Shown piece by piece: positions 8,541 to 23,500 of a stretch of DNA of 64,000 nucleotides; position 1 is the first letter of the stretch, and each line of letters opens with the position of its first letter. This DNA is from Flectonema sp. DT1601 (Eukaryota; Euglenozoa; Diplonemea; Diplonemida; Diplonemidae): contig OZ025809.1 of NCBI GenBank assembly GCA_964019425.1, forward strand, positions 372,001 through 436,000, given 5' to 3'. Both the position numbers and the translations under genes were made by a program. Below the pieces are notes generated by a model. The model had not been told where the DNA came from and ran no database searches. It saw nothing but the letters and a program-made list of their open reading frames with translations.

Positions 8541-11500
8541 TTAAAAAAACACAACAACAAAAGCAATTACCAACAACGACATTATCAAACTAGGATTCCA
8601 CATCACACTAATTTCCGCCAGTTCCTCAGGAGTTAACGGGTCTGGTCTTCGAGGTGGTGTTGGCGTACCTTGAACAACAGGCACTGGTGTCTTTTTAGGT
8701 ATTGGAACAGGTGCCATCGTATTAACCAGTGGACATGTAGCAGTCGAAGTATAAACAGGATTTCTAGCACAAAATATTAACAATTCTCGACACATGTCTC
8801 GAAATGATTTGCAAACAGGAGAATGAACCGATTCAAAGGACTGCTGCAATGCATCAAACATTATCTGTGATTCAGCTGATGGGTTCGGATGAACAGCTGT
8901 ATTCAGCACTAGTTCTACTTCTACAATAAATGGATTTGGTGTGGTAGTCACCTCTGAAGAAATTGTTTGCTGTAATTTCCTTGATGATACTTGAGGAGTA
9001 TTAATACTAATTAGATAACAAGTAAAGCAACACGCTGATGAGAACGTCCCAAGTGGCCAGTTGGATGTCTGGCAGTTTAAATTTAATTTCTGATAAGCAT
9101 CAGAACAAGACATGCCGGGAGAATATCCAGAAAGACCAGAATTTTCAACAATTCGCTGTAATTCTTCAGAACGATCTTCACAAAGCTCTAACGGAAGGCA
9201 AGTTCCATTAACACATCGATCTCCAAGAGTGTTGTTGTTGTTGTCTGTGCAGGGAATCCCATCCAGTTTTGGGACCATTGGAAGACATATTCCAGATTTT
9301 CGATCACACTCACCTGGATGGTTACATTGATCAGAAGGACACTTTTCCATTCCATAACAATAATCTACATTACAAGCTCCAAAGTACCACGAGCATCCTG
9401 CTGTTCCCTGACACTCTGTTCTAACTTGTGAACATGAACATGAAATACTTTTAGTTGGAATACATTTCATTTCTGAATTCACTTCACAAATTACAAGTCA
9501 GATTGACATTCTAATAAAGTGTGATTGGTACATATTTCTGACTTGATACAGACTTCTTCATTACAAGACTCCAAAGAGAGATCATAGAGGACCTTGACAG
9601 CCGACTTTATACCAACTTGTAATTCCATTTTCCCACAAGACAGTCCACCAATGGCCTCCCTCGCAGGCTTCTTTTTGTTCTTTGAGCCAGCCTCCCGCTG
9701 TTCCGACTAGCTGCCCGAATGACCAATCGACACCTGGTCGTACTCTGACTCCTGAATGAGCTTTTCAGGAGTGAGAACACAACTCATGCAGTCGTCATTT
9801 CCTCCACAGATACCACACTTGTCTATGGATTTCATTACATATTGGTATTTCCATCACATCCTAACACATGTTTGACCTGTTCCGTTAACATACTCCACAG
9901 ATATCTTTTATTACATTGCCTTCCTAATATTCCATCGCAACCTGTTTTTTGGATTGTTGTTGCTGACTTCTAATTCAAGAATGACAAATAACTGTAAAAC
10001 TACAACACACATCACACTACCCATAGCACTGCCGAGTCAGGTCCTTTTGGGTCACTTCCTGCTGGTAAGGTAGTGAAAATGAGGACATGGAACACAAGTA
10101 TGATTTAGTACGCGATGATCTACAGAACATGTGGCATCTGTGTTGAGGGTTGTTATTTTAGTTAATTTTTTGATAAATAATGAACTACGAACCACTACAT
10201 ACTTCTAGATGAACAAGAACTCCCCCATCCACAGACATTGGTTCAATAGACTACAATCAGATTTTGACCAGCGTGACATGGACAGGTAACATCAGCTGAA
10301 GGCTCTCCATAACATAAGTGCTGAGATAGGTCATAAGAACATCCAAGAGATTCACAATTAGAAACGGAAGGTTAAGATAGTAAGCTGNNNNNNNNNNNNN
10401 NNNNNNNNNNNNNNNNNNNNNNNNNNNNNNNNNNNNNNNNNNNNNNNNNNNNNNNNNNNNNNNNNNNNNNNNNNNNNNNNNNNNNNNNNNNNNNNNNNNN
10501 NNNNNNNNNNNNNNNNNNNNNNNNNNNNNNNNNNNNNNNNNNNNNNNNNNNNNNNNNNNNNNNNNNNNNNNNNNNNNNNNNNNNNNNAGATCATAGAGAC
10601 CTTGACAGCCGACTTTATACCAACTTGTAATTCCATTTTCCCACAAGACAGTCCACCAATGGCCTCCCTCGCAGGCTTCTTTTTGTTCTTTGAGCCAGCC
10701 TCCCGCTGTTCCGACTAGCTGCCCGAATGACCAATCGACACCTGGTCGTACTCTGACTCCTGAATGAGCTTTTTCAGGAGTGAGAACACAACTCATGCAG
10801 TCGTCATTTCCTCCACAGATACCACACTTGTCTATGGATTTATTACTATTTGGTATTCCATCACATCCTAAACATGTTTGACCTGTTCCGTTACATACTC
10901 CACAGATATCTTTTATTACATTGCTTCCTAATATTCCATCGCAACCTGTTTTTTGGATTGTTGTTGCTGACTTCTAATTCAGAATGACAAATAACTGTAA
11001 AACTACAACACACATCACATACCATAGCACTGCGAGTCAGGTCCTTTTGGGTCACTTCCTGCTGGTAAGGTAGTGAAATGAGGACATGGAACACAAGTAT
11101 GATTTAGTACGCGATGATCTACAGAACATGTGGCATCTGTTTGAGGGTTGTTATTTTAGTTAATTTTTTGATAAATAATGAACTACGAACCACTACATAC
11201 TTCTAGATGAACAAGAACTCCCCATCCACAGACATTGGTTCAATAGACTACAATCAGATTTTGACCAAGCGTGACATGGACAGGTAACATCAGCTGAAGG
11301 CTCTCCATAACATAAGTGCTGAGATAGGTCATAAGAACATCCAAGAGATTCACAATTAGAACGGTTAGTATTTGATGCTGAAGTACAATCCCTAAAAGGA
11401 CAAAGAGAAGCAACACAAGAAGTAATAGATAAATCATAGAAACCATCACAACCAGATCGATAAGCGTCAACTTTATTTATATACTTTGAGAGAACTGGAT

Positions 11501-14500
11501 CATAAACTGGATCCCAACGAACAGTAAACCAAACACCACCAACACATGAAGAGCTACCAATAATAGTACCTGACCCATGTCCATCTTGAATACTATATTT
11601 CCAATCAGGTCCTCGTATAACTCTTGTTGTGAGAGGTGTTGTGGGAACAGCAGCACAGGTATTACACTCTAAGACTGATGAACAGACTCCGCATGGATTC
11701 AGAACAGCTTCACTATAAACAACACCATCACATCCACTACAAGTACTGTCATCACCTCCACATATTCCACAACCATCAGTAGTGATGTTGTAATCTGTTG
11801 ATCCATCACATGCTAAACAAATTGTGTCACCTCCGTGAATCTCATCTCCACTTGTTCTAAACTGACCTGCTTCACATAAAACACAACTTTCATTAAACAC
11901 TTTGTAATTCTCTTCACAGAATACAGCTTCAACACATCCATTGCTATCTGTCCAGACACATTGATGTTTAATTTCACAGTCAGAAATTTCTTGTTCATAT
12001 TTACAAGGAACACTGTTGTCTCCCGGGACAGGTGTTTTTGGTTGTTTATCATCGACGGTAAAGAGAACGTAAGAAGTTGAAAAAGATCTGTCGGAAGGGT
12101 TGTGAGGTTTCTTAAGCCAACAATCACTATATTCATTATCTTGAACATGAAGAGATCTACTAAATCCATAACAATAACTTAATCCGTAGTGACAACAGAG
12201 AGAAAGACATCCAACAGTTGTCCCATTAATATGAATAAGATCAACTCCCATCTGACTAGCAGGAACCATAGGACTTGATTGAGTAACGACACAGTTCATT
12301 ATCGAAGTGTTTGTGTCACTTGAGATCGATTCCCACACTGATCCTGGGCTAGTTATCCAAGTTAATAAATCTGTGTTTGCATTACATGGGTCTCCACAAC
12401 ATAATTCTATTTCTTCTGATGTGCACAGATGCATTGATTTGTCTATATTACTACAGTAGTCACCTGCTGTCACGATGTCTACATCTCTAGGGAAACATTC
12501 TCCTGTAAGTGGATGAGCTGATAGGCAGGTACCATCAACGCAACATGCAATTAAGTTTGTCGGTGATTGCGCAGTAGGTATCTCAAACATGTCTTCAGCG
12601 TCTATAAAGTACTTCGCTACAACGGATGTGACATCTGGACAAACAGGAACAGCAAGTGCCGATGTTAAAACTAATTTTGATTGCGTTGCTGCTGGACTAG
12701 TATCAACAAACAAAGGACTATCACCAACTAAGAGAGTAGCTGATTTAGTTGTTTCTTGTGGTGTTGCTTCTTGATCAGGGAAGTTGTTTGTTGAGTAGCC
12801 TTGACAGCAGATATCAGTTCGAGTGTAGTCAGATCCTGTTTTGTTTTGTTCTTCCCTTTCACTACTTCACCCCATACAGATACAAACAACAACAATAACA
12901 TACCAAGAATGCCATGATCAAACCTCCCAAACGGAATTGTACATGCAGCATGAATAACAACATCCTCAAGAACAACCGTAACCAAAGCAGCAACAGAGGT
13001 TCTGAGCATGCGAGCAAATCTCAACTTAATTAACATAAAATCCTGACAACTCATATGCGGAAGTAATATTTGAACCGCAGGAAACAAGTAAACTGGAGAA
13101 TCAGGCTGCGGTGGAACACTTGGAGCATCCAACAAGAATGAAATATGACCGACTTCAAACAATTCCATTTCAGTTCGAAGACCAGAACATAATCCACTCG
13201 TATCGATAGAAGGTGAGGTGACACATGTTGCGAATAGTGTGACGTGAGTGCAATATCCATGAAACCCAAGTCGTTTAAAAACAGCTTTACCATTAACAAC
13301 CGTTTCTATTAAAGTGTTGTTCGGAGCCTTGGAAATGATTGGCTTTGCTAATGGATCTGTGTTAACAATTCCCATGTAAAAACGATCTCTTCTTGAGAAA
13401 GACTTGTCATTACAGCTGAACTGAAGAGCTATTTTTGAATAAACATCACCCACAACAATTTGACCAGTGCCATCAGCAGTTGTTATAATCAAGTCCAATG
13501 TTGAAGTGAAATCCTCATCTGCCGGTTGTAAAGACATCAATCCCCTATCAGGCGTAAACCATACTTCGTTCTCATCCTTTTGAGGTTCCACCGGAGGAGG
13601 AGAAACAAACGGATAGTCTACTATTGAACAAACAGTTAATTTATTTAAAACAGAACCACACGTTCCAATAAAAGTTCCTTCCATTCTCAGTTCATTTATT
13701 TTTTGAATTGTTATCGCCGTCACTAATACATAAGGAGATGGTTGTCTCGTCACTTCATCTGATTCCAAGATGCTATCAGAACTGAACATTAATCGCTGTG
13801 TGTGTTGTATGTTTTGAAATAATGTTATGATATGAATACTTACACAAGAACTAATAAAACACACCTGTATTCCAGGTTCACCAGAGAAGATGCATAACGG
13901 AATTTCCCGACTTCCATTCGATAGTTGAACTCCACGAGCAATGTCACTGTCACTAAGTTTCCAATTATTTAAAGCACAAGTAGGAATAGGTTTGTCGAGA
14001 CACCGTCCCTGTGGTATTGATGAGCACGTGTTGGATAAGAATGACGATGATGATTCCCACACGCCATCAGTTCGACATGAAGAACACCACTGATAATCTA
14101 AGGTATCAATATTATTACAAGGGATATCAAGAGGTTGTATAAACACAATAGCATCTGATCCCCGTTGCTTCAACTCGGATGACGGGATATTTGGTGGCGA
14201 AACAGAATCAATCGCCGTAACTAATATTGTAAATGGGAATCCAACCACCCAATACACTGGTGAGGTCTGACTTGATACTTGTTTGTTAACACCTTGAAAC
14301 TCAGTCGTCTCTTCAAATGATTCTAATCGATGTAAACCATCACCCAATCGAACATCAGCTCTTATAAAGTGCGCTTCAACATGAACATACAAAGGACTAA
14401 GCTTTGCTATTGGAATTAGTTCTTTTTGATTATCAATTCTATAAAGTGTAAAAACCCAAGGGATGTGTCTTACGAATTTTGCTTCTTCCAATGAAGAAGG

Positions 14501-17500
14501 CTTTGGTTGTGTTGACGTATTAAGCTGCAGAGGAATGCTAATCAGACCTCCTGTAGCTGATGTAGTAATATCAGGTATGGGGTGATCCTCTATAAGTAAC
14601 TGTTGATATGATTCTTCACAACCTCGTTCATGAACACTTTTACAACATAAAAGGCATCTCACTGATTTGATGACTACAGATGAATGGAAATCTCCTAAAG
14701 TAACGATTCCACTCGACACGCTCAATACTTTTAACACAAATAATATTTCCTCTCCAGTTGATATGTAAGTTCTCAATGATGATATTGTTTCACTGGTTGG
14801 GTCTAATTGTTCTGCTAATTCAACTCCCTGAATGTCAATTAATTTTATGAAACCTTCATCATCACTCTCTATTGATAGAGGAGATACGGTAACAGAACCA
14901 CTTGGTCCTGATGGCAGACCAGAAACAGTTTGAACAGAACACCTACCCTGACTAACAGCGACTGCTGTCCATTGTATCACAGGGATGTTGTTATTTAGTA
15001 ACATTGTTGTGTTTGACTCTTGGATTTGTATGTCCAGACATCCTGGTGGTGTTAGCACCGGTTCGATACCCCCTGAAGCAGTTTTTTGCCAAAAATAGCA
15101 TTTTCGTCCTACATTAAGAGGATAACCTGCCAGTCGTAATGTGAATGGCTGTCCGACAACTACTCTCATTGTGTTAAAGTTGATGGCTGAATGTTTATTA
15201 AGTGGGTGAGAATGCCACAACCATGTATCCGGTACATCTTCAAGGTTAGGATGTATAGTCAGTCCTCTACTCTGAGGAGGAATAACGTCAAGAGAATGAT
15301 AAGGAGGATAGCTACCTGGTTGCATCTGCTGTTCTCCAATCGAAACAATACAACTGGCAGTCGCTGAATTTGACAGTAAATTTGGCAATATATCGATTGA
15401 ACTAGAGCCTCCTAAAATATCAAAAAAAAAAGGCTCATTCCATTGTCTCACGACATTATTAGCACTCCAGTATCCCGGAACATCACATCTTATGGTAATA
15501 GACCTTCCTTTATTTGTTACAATACTGGTGTAGTATGTAATATTTTTAGGATAGTCTCTGTTATTCGTACCAGGTAGACCCCCGACAGACAACACAACGA
15601 TATTAACAATATTACCGGCATACGTTGTCATGGCTGTGCTGTCATTAAATATAGCAAGGCTCGGTGGAGCTCCCCATCTTAGTATTGGTTTTTTTAAACT
15701 ACCCAACAGAGATATCGGTAATTTAATATTATCAACAACAACGTGAGTCAATTGGTATTCAGTAGTAGGCGGTCCTTGTAATCTGAGAGCAATATAACCA
15801 GGAAGACCACAATACAACTCACATTGCTTAGTTGTGTTTTCTGTTGAAAAATCAACTGGTATTCCGTTTTGAATATAATTTCCATAAGTAACCACTGAAG
15901 TCGGTTCATAACTAGCCATGATAATAGAAACTGCAGGCATCCCGTCTGGATGAATTAGCTTTACAGACTCTGACACACCCATCACATTTGATCCCAAAAT
16001 CGATAATGTTTTTGGATGAACTAACCGATGTTGATATTTATTAATATATTGAATAAATGTGGGTCCAGCTGTGTACGATCGATCACCTAAGTCATCAGCA
16101 AGGTATGCCTTGAAGACCCAAATATTTGATAGAGAATTAGCCCCACCACCAAAATGAGATTGATATTTACTTACAACTGGGGATAGTATCATTCTAGTTG
16201 GTGTAGTTTGAATGGAAATATGAAATATTAATCCAGCGATTTCATAACTGCAATTAAAACATGATCTTGATACGACTATTCGAAAAGTAGCACCTCCCTC
16301 AGCCGAATCAACTTGTGGGTATGGTATTCTAGATTGAACAGGTGAGGTAACCTTGAATAACCCACCAGCACCGTTTGTTGACGTATTCGATGAAATTGAT
16401 TTGATAAGAACAGGTAAACCATCTCCCTTCCATGAAGGAATTCCGTTCTGATCAGCTGACTGAACAGCTACTGTAAAAGGTTTTAAACTTTGAACTATTT
16501 TTGGTAGAAATCCTCCGAAAATCCATCGAGTACTGCAGGTGTTGACATGAAACTGAATTGGTGGTCCAGGAACTTCATTCCCATGTGACAACCTTCTAAT
16601 TGGTGTTGACCAGTGAGATACTATTTGAGAGTTCGATTCAACTACTACTTCAATCCAAACCTCACAAAGACTACAAGGTCTTGTAAACACAGCTGTTAAC
16701 GGCAATGACATCCATGGTCCTATTTCAGCTATTGTGTGGTATCTATTTAGGACTAGAAATTCTGAACTGAAGTTCTGAGAATTCAATAAATCACTTCTCG
16801 AAACATCACACTCCAGTCTGTCCATGTCGTATGGGTTTATTGAGGTTTTTAGAAATCCACCATTTCCGTATCTCAGAGCGATGTTTGTTTTTTTATCAAC
16901 CCACTTGACAGAGAGTCGACCCAATACACGTACGGTTTTTGTTTGCTCTTTGTAAACTGTAGGGATGTCAAACATCCAGTCACCGTCTAATCTAAAAACT
17001 GGTTCTACCCAAAGTGTCAAAGGAATTCCAACTTTAATTATATCAGACTCTGGTAATATTTGTTTTGTTATCGCAGCATCGTGTGGTTGCAGGGGTCTAA
17101 CTGCAAACGGTTTTGTTGTAACAGTTCTCAGACCAATCATGGGACCAGAACTCGATTCTTGTTGTGAAGCACCAGCAGATAAACAACTTTCAATTCCAAA
17201 AGAAGAAGCAGCTTGAAAACAAACATCAAATTGTAAAACACATTCTTGACATGGTTCTGATAGGGAGACCCATACAGTTGCTTGTCCTCCAGTTGTTATT
17301 ACGCTGTTCGTTTTAGATTTTATAAAACTGTCGAGATTTCCTGGTAAAGAATCATCTGAACTATCTTCTGGGTGAGTTTCTCTCAGAGAAAATATTGTAA
17401 CCTCTCCTCCATCATTACATCCTCTAGTGGCTACTTTACTTCGTAAGGTAACAAGTGATTCAGGGAATGACCATCCTCTCCCTTCTGGAACTCTCTGAAC

Positions 17501-20500
17501 TTGTATTTGAATAGGAAAAGGTAAACCTACGAGGGGAGACTTGTCTGACCAATATGCCCATCCTCTACCGGGATTTGCTTCCCAGGTTTTATAATGTTCT
17601 ACGGCTCTCGGAAATTTTCTTTTCGATGGACAGAGATCGTCATCAACTGCAGCATCAAGTACCAAAACATTACTAAAAATATCACCACTTTCAGCCGGCC
17701 AATTGACCTGTCTCGTAGACTCTCCAGCAATCGCTTCAATCCTAGAATCAGGTGTAAGACTTACTAAGAATGATCCCATCGTTTCTACTGGAACCATACC
17801 CCAAACTGTAAAATCAACAACAGGAGATGTTGCCTTTTCTATTACTGCTGATAAACGCTGCTGTGGATTATTAATCGAAGCGAATAACTGAGAATCTGAT
17901 GTGTGGGTTAATGACAATGTTATATTCGTAAAATCATAAACGAGATAACGGACACCTCCCCAGATGTAAAACACTGCAGCTGACAGTGATACTTTTGTTG
18001 GATGATCTCCACAGTCAGGTGCTCCATGTCGCAATGACAGTGGACCATCTTTTTCAATGATATTACCATTTTGATATGCTACTAAACTAATGATCGCAAG
18101 TTTATAACTAACATAGATATCTGGATCTGGTATTACTGACAAGTGAATTACTTCACAAGGCACGGCTACACTCGTACTGGTTAAGTCTCCTTCAATGGTC
18201 TGTTTATCACATATTTCAAAGTCAGCATGTCTAACCGGAGTGGCAAACCCCCTGACGTAAACCTGTTTCAGAGTTATATAACCTATCCCATTAGGCGCTG
18301 ACCATCCTTGAGTTAGATGTAATGTGAGCAGCAATACAATAGAACCTTGACCGAGGGTTATGTCATTCTCTGTTGTAGGTATTGGAGGGTACGATGATTG
18401 AATGACTTGCTCAGTAAAGGTGCAGCTACCAGTGAGAGTTGTACACGTTTGTTTTAACATCTTTCCGTTTAATTTAAAAACGATATTTCTATTTTGAAGA
18501 TCCGTTGAGAGAGAATCAGACGACTGACCTTCATAATATTTTATAAGTAATCGCGTTTCTGATTCAGAAGTTGTCATTAATACTTCAGTTCCAGTTGGGG
18601 AAGTATTACGCGGTTTGTATCTTCCCTCATCAAGTCTCGTCACCTTTATAAGACGAACACCAGTTTGATGACCAGTTGGAACAAAAGTAATCCTACTACT
18701 GCATTGTAATGTACTTCCATCATCTCTTGTTACGTGGATTCTAACTTTCTTACTTTCAGTGATGGAATGACCAGCAGGCATTGTTATATAGAGTCTTGGA
18801 ATAATTGCAACTCCCTTCTCCATAGTGGTTGTGATCAGTCCTTCAGATTTGAATGATTGAGAGTCGCGTTGTTTTAATGTTAAGAAACCAGTAATGACAG
18901 AACCACCATCTTGAAGTAGATCAAAGTAAGGATTCAGGTGAACACCCCAACTTGGCCACATTGTTGGTACCCCAGTTCTGTTTTTTTGTTTTTTTTGAAG
19001 GGAAAACAAAAAAAAAAAAAAAAAAAAATCAAGATAAAAAATATACATACCTCGTTGCAGCAACCACAGTAATTGAAAACTCTTGAGTCGCTGATGTACC
19101 CGGAGAGAATGAAACTACACTTGTTGAGCAAACCACCGATTCAGTACTGTCAACGAGTGAAAATTTAAAACCAGGAGCGTCAACAGTCGGACCCAATCCA
19201 GTTGTCGAATGAATAGTTACTTCACAATCAAGACATGGTTGGGTTGTTTTGAGTGACCACACAGCACCCCATTGTGGTGCTGTTGCTCCTTCTGTTAAGG
19301 AAGACCATTCGAAATTATGAAGACTGCTATCAACAAGACGCATACCAGAATATGAAACTATTCCATCATCGCTGTCGGTTATTAATGGGTAGACTTGACC
19401 TTCATTATACTCATCAGGTAGCCATGTGTTGTCTGAATCATAAGACCCTGGCGTAACCATTATTTTAATGCCCTCGTGAACAGCCGCAGTGTTTGTTGAC
19501 GCAGTTTGTATTCTAAGTGTCGTTGCCTTAACTCTAACTGATAAAGTAATTTTTGTATCATGTACAGAATCAGGTGTCATGCTGCTAATGACGCCATTGT
19601 CGTGTGTTGCGTATTGTCTTAAACGAAGAACAACAACACAGTGGAATCTCCTGCTGCATTCAATGTTGTTATAAATTCGAAAATCAACTGTAAAATCACT
19701 CAAAACAACTTCCTCAAAATCTTTAGTATATTGAGAGGTAGTAATCTCAACTGTTTCACTCGTAGTGTTCGGCGATACTTTCAAAATTCTATTTCTACCG
19801 ATGGTGATGCCACCAGCCTTATCAAAAAATAGTTCTGCAGTCCAGACTGTCCCGTTTACGATACGAGTAGTGGTATTTAAATGGCTAAGAGGAGAAAATC
19901 GTAACCTGTAAGGCAGCATAGCTACAATATGATCACCGTCTTGAATATCATTAAGTGATTTAAAACAAGGGACCGGTGGGGTGTTTGTGTTGAGACCGAA
20001 ATAAACGTCCAAAGGAAGGATATCGTTAACGACAACTGAAACCATTTTCAAAACAGACGACTGAATTAAAATCGTAAAATTATAATCCCAAATGCTGACA
20101 TAAAGAAGACTATCTCCCTGAGTTGTTGTCGTAAATTTATAATCGTACTCTCCTCCTATTCCCCAACTGACATTTTTATGATCTCCAATACTCAAATTTC
20201 CCAATGGTGCATACTCTCTTTGACCAAATCTAGTTGCTAGTATATTTATATTACAAGGATTGCTTACCCAACATGACAGTTTGTGTGTTTTAAAATAAGG
20301 AATTTTATTTATTATTATACCGTCAGGAATGTGTTTAACCACACTAAACCAAATGGGATCAGATGTAATGTTCAACTGTTCACTAATAAATATTAGTCCA
20401 CAGCCAGCGTTAAAATCCGTCTCAGGACAGGAGGAGACGTACTGAATGTTGTACTCAAGTACTCCGTTTTGTAGGAATTGAGTTCCACCACTTGGATCCC

Positions 20501-23500
20501 AACCAAAGTGTCCAGCCATTGAAAGTTTGCAACCATCAGCAGGAGGGTTGTTTATATAGCTGAAGACGTCTGTCGTTGTTTTTTTTGAACAGGATAACAT
20601 GTCGTAGTTCAGTGCCGGTTCACATTGTTTTATTTTTATTGGAACTGCACCAATTCCAACAGATTGTCCTTGACTTCTTACTGATATTTTTATTGTGATG
20701 ATGTCTCCAGCAGCAATCTCAACAGATTTTGACAACGAACCAGACTGAAGAGATTCATATTCCCTTCTGGCAGATATCTGTGAGACAGAACCAGAAACAG
20801 GCCAAGAATAGAATTTCCCTTTCGTATCAATCGGAACACCATCTTTTAAAACAACAAACCCAAGCCCATCAACAGTCCCAACAGATACATATAATGTTGA
20901 ACCACCAGTACCTTGAGATGGTGGAGCTCTATTCCAAGCGCTGTATGATACACCAGCTTGTGCTATGGCTCCTGCTTGCGGTACATTTCCACTACCTTGT
21001 CTCGCATATGTAACTTTCAGTATACAAATCCTATACTGTCCAGAAGGCGTTTGATCAGACGGTGGTATTTTAAACATTCCACCCAATGCGAACTCTTCAG
21101 AGACGGCAGCAGTTGTTGAGCTGATTTTCTTTAAAGGAAACCAACCGTCCTGAGCTGGAGTGAGCGTCGGAGTACAAACCTGTGTATCATTAGTAACAAT
21201 AACCCAATCTGTACGTAGTGATGGATAGTAATGATGTCCACAAAATGGAGTATCAGATGACTTTGTTCCACACCATGATGCAGAAGGATTACCTCCAACA
21301 CCATGAAGGTCATAAACAGTAACATTCGAGCCGGGTGATTCTACAGAGACAGTGCCAGGGTCTACCTGAACAAGTGGATCGATTGTAATAATAACTTTTG
21401 GTAATATCCATCTCCAAGGACTGTTAAGTCTTTTTATACAAACTTGATATCTACCAGCTTCTGGAAGATGAAATCTTACAGGGAAACTATATCGAGAATC
21501 ACCACCAGCCATTTCTTCTTCACTGAACTCTGGACATGAACCCTGAGATTGAACGCAATCTACTGATGGGACAATTGAAGAAGAATGACCTTCAGCTCTA
21601 CAGTCAATGGCACCAGGGATATCTTCACATTCTCCTAGTCGAAGTACACACCACGTGTTTCGTTGACATGTTACAGGATCAAGACCAACGCATACTGGCC
21701 AATATACTAATTTAAAACTGATGTCACTTACTTTTACTTCAGTGTTGAATGCTTTGTCTGTTATAGTAGTCATTCCGTCTACAGCTTTTGAGATCCAGAA
21801 ACCAGACATTAGTTTGGCGTCTTTCCCTTCGACACCGTCAATGAAGGTCGTTAATGCACCGGCAAGAGCTGTTTTTTTTTTTTTTTTTTTTTTTTTCGTA
21901 TGATTTTAACAAAAGAAATAAAAACAAGAACAAAAAATCAAAGAACGACATACCTGTTGGAAACACTGAACTAGTAACCTGCTGAATAGACTGGTCCAAC
22001 GGTGAGAGTTTTGGATGAATAAAAAAAGATAAGATCACAGCAGGTTCAGTTTCCAAACCAACAAGACCCTTCCGCATATCAGGGATCCCACTGTCTTGAG
22101 GAACAGATATCCAAACAGCACTGCTATGTAAGGTTGAATTTTTTACTTTAGTTTTGAGACACACTTTGTATGTCATTGGTAAGTCCTGAGGTGTTTCCGG
22201 AAATATGACTACAAAAGAAGCAGTTTTTTGAGGACCATCAGAAGGCCCTAGGTCAGTATTTCCAATTCGACCTCCACCTTCCAATCCGATGTGAATTCCT
22301 TCTTCACAACTTGAATTCCAATAAACTAATTTAGCGGAATCCCCATGAGGATTAGTGTCGATAACCTCATCAAGAAGGCAACCATATCCACTGCATCTGT
22401 TAAGCCAGATACTTGAAACACCGTGATTTACTGGTGTCTCATTGTCCTTTACATGCCATCGGATTCCGTGATCAACTACGTTGTATGAAAGACGTTTCCA
22501 TGAATTGGTTGTGTTGCTTATGATACACATCCAATAACGTCCTTCTCGTGTTGGTATTTCTAACGAAAAAGATAATCTCATTTTCTTTTTTTCAAGAATG
22601 AACTTGTCAGGATTGGTGTTGAACTCTTCTTCATTATCGAAATTTATTATCGTTGATTGAGAAAGTGAAAAGGGAGAATCGTCTGCTCCGTGTGGTTCAT
22701 TAAAACAAAAATTAGCTTCTTCAGGACCTCCATCTCTCACTAATTTGATTTGAACAGGATAAACATACAGATAAGTATCCACAACCACTACAAACGTTTG
22801 CATTGTACCAGCAACTAACTTAGTCTGGTTTCGTGGAGGAGGACTAATAGTATAGTTTGCAATACCAAAATCAACATCCGAAAGCTGATTGCTAAACCAA
22901 TGCGTTGTTAGAGAAGACTTTACACAAATTTTTGGATATATTCTTTCATTCGGTTTTGGAAGTGACATATTTATCGGAAAATACGCCACTATATTATCAT
23001 GGATTCCACTGAGATATGGATTTTTATCTCTGAGGGGTCGATGGCGTCCGTCGGCACCAACATTACGTCCATCAGAATCTTTCTTATAATACAAATCAAT
23101 ACAAGGAAGTGTCCTCACTGTTGGAGAATTTGAACACAATAAAGAGAGAACCGTGTCATGATTATAACGTTCAGTCTTCCACGTTGATGGTCGGAGATCA
23201 CAAGGTGAATTATCCATGTAGGTAATCTTAGCGTAGTCTCCTCCATGTCCGACAGCAATGTCTGGTACGGAGGTGATGACTACAGCAGATTCTTGTCCAT
23301 AAGCCAATTGAGCAACAGCATTAAATTGAGGTCGTGATGTTGTTTGTAGTACGGAAGGTCCAATTCTCTTCCAATTACCCGCACCTCTTCTAAAACATAT
23401 TTGGTATTCACCAACTTCAGGATTCGTCATGAAAAAATTTATATCTGAATTTAAATTACTTTCTGAATCACCTCCTTGACATGCTTCTTCATGAGTCTGT

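Noticed and set aside
9112-9330. Plus-strand frame inside the last exon of the giant gene
   Set aside because: Shadow of a Cys-rich coding region; no support.
10257-10796. Protein frames running through the N gap
   Set aside because: They join real coding sequence to the artefactual block through unknown bases.
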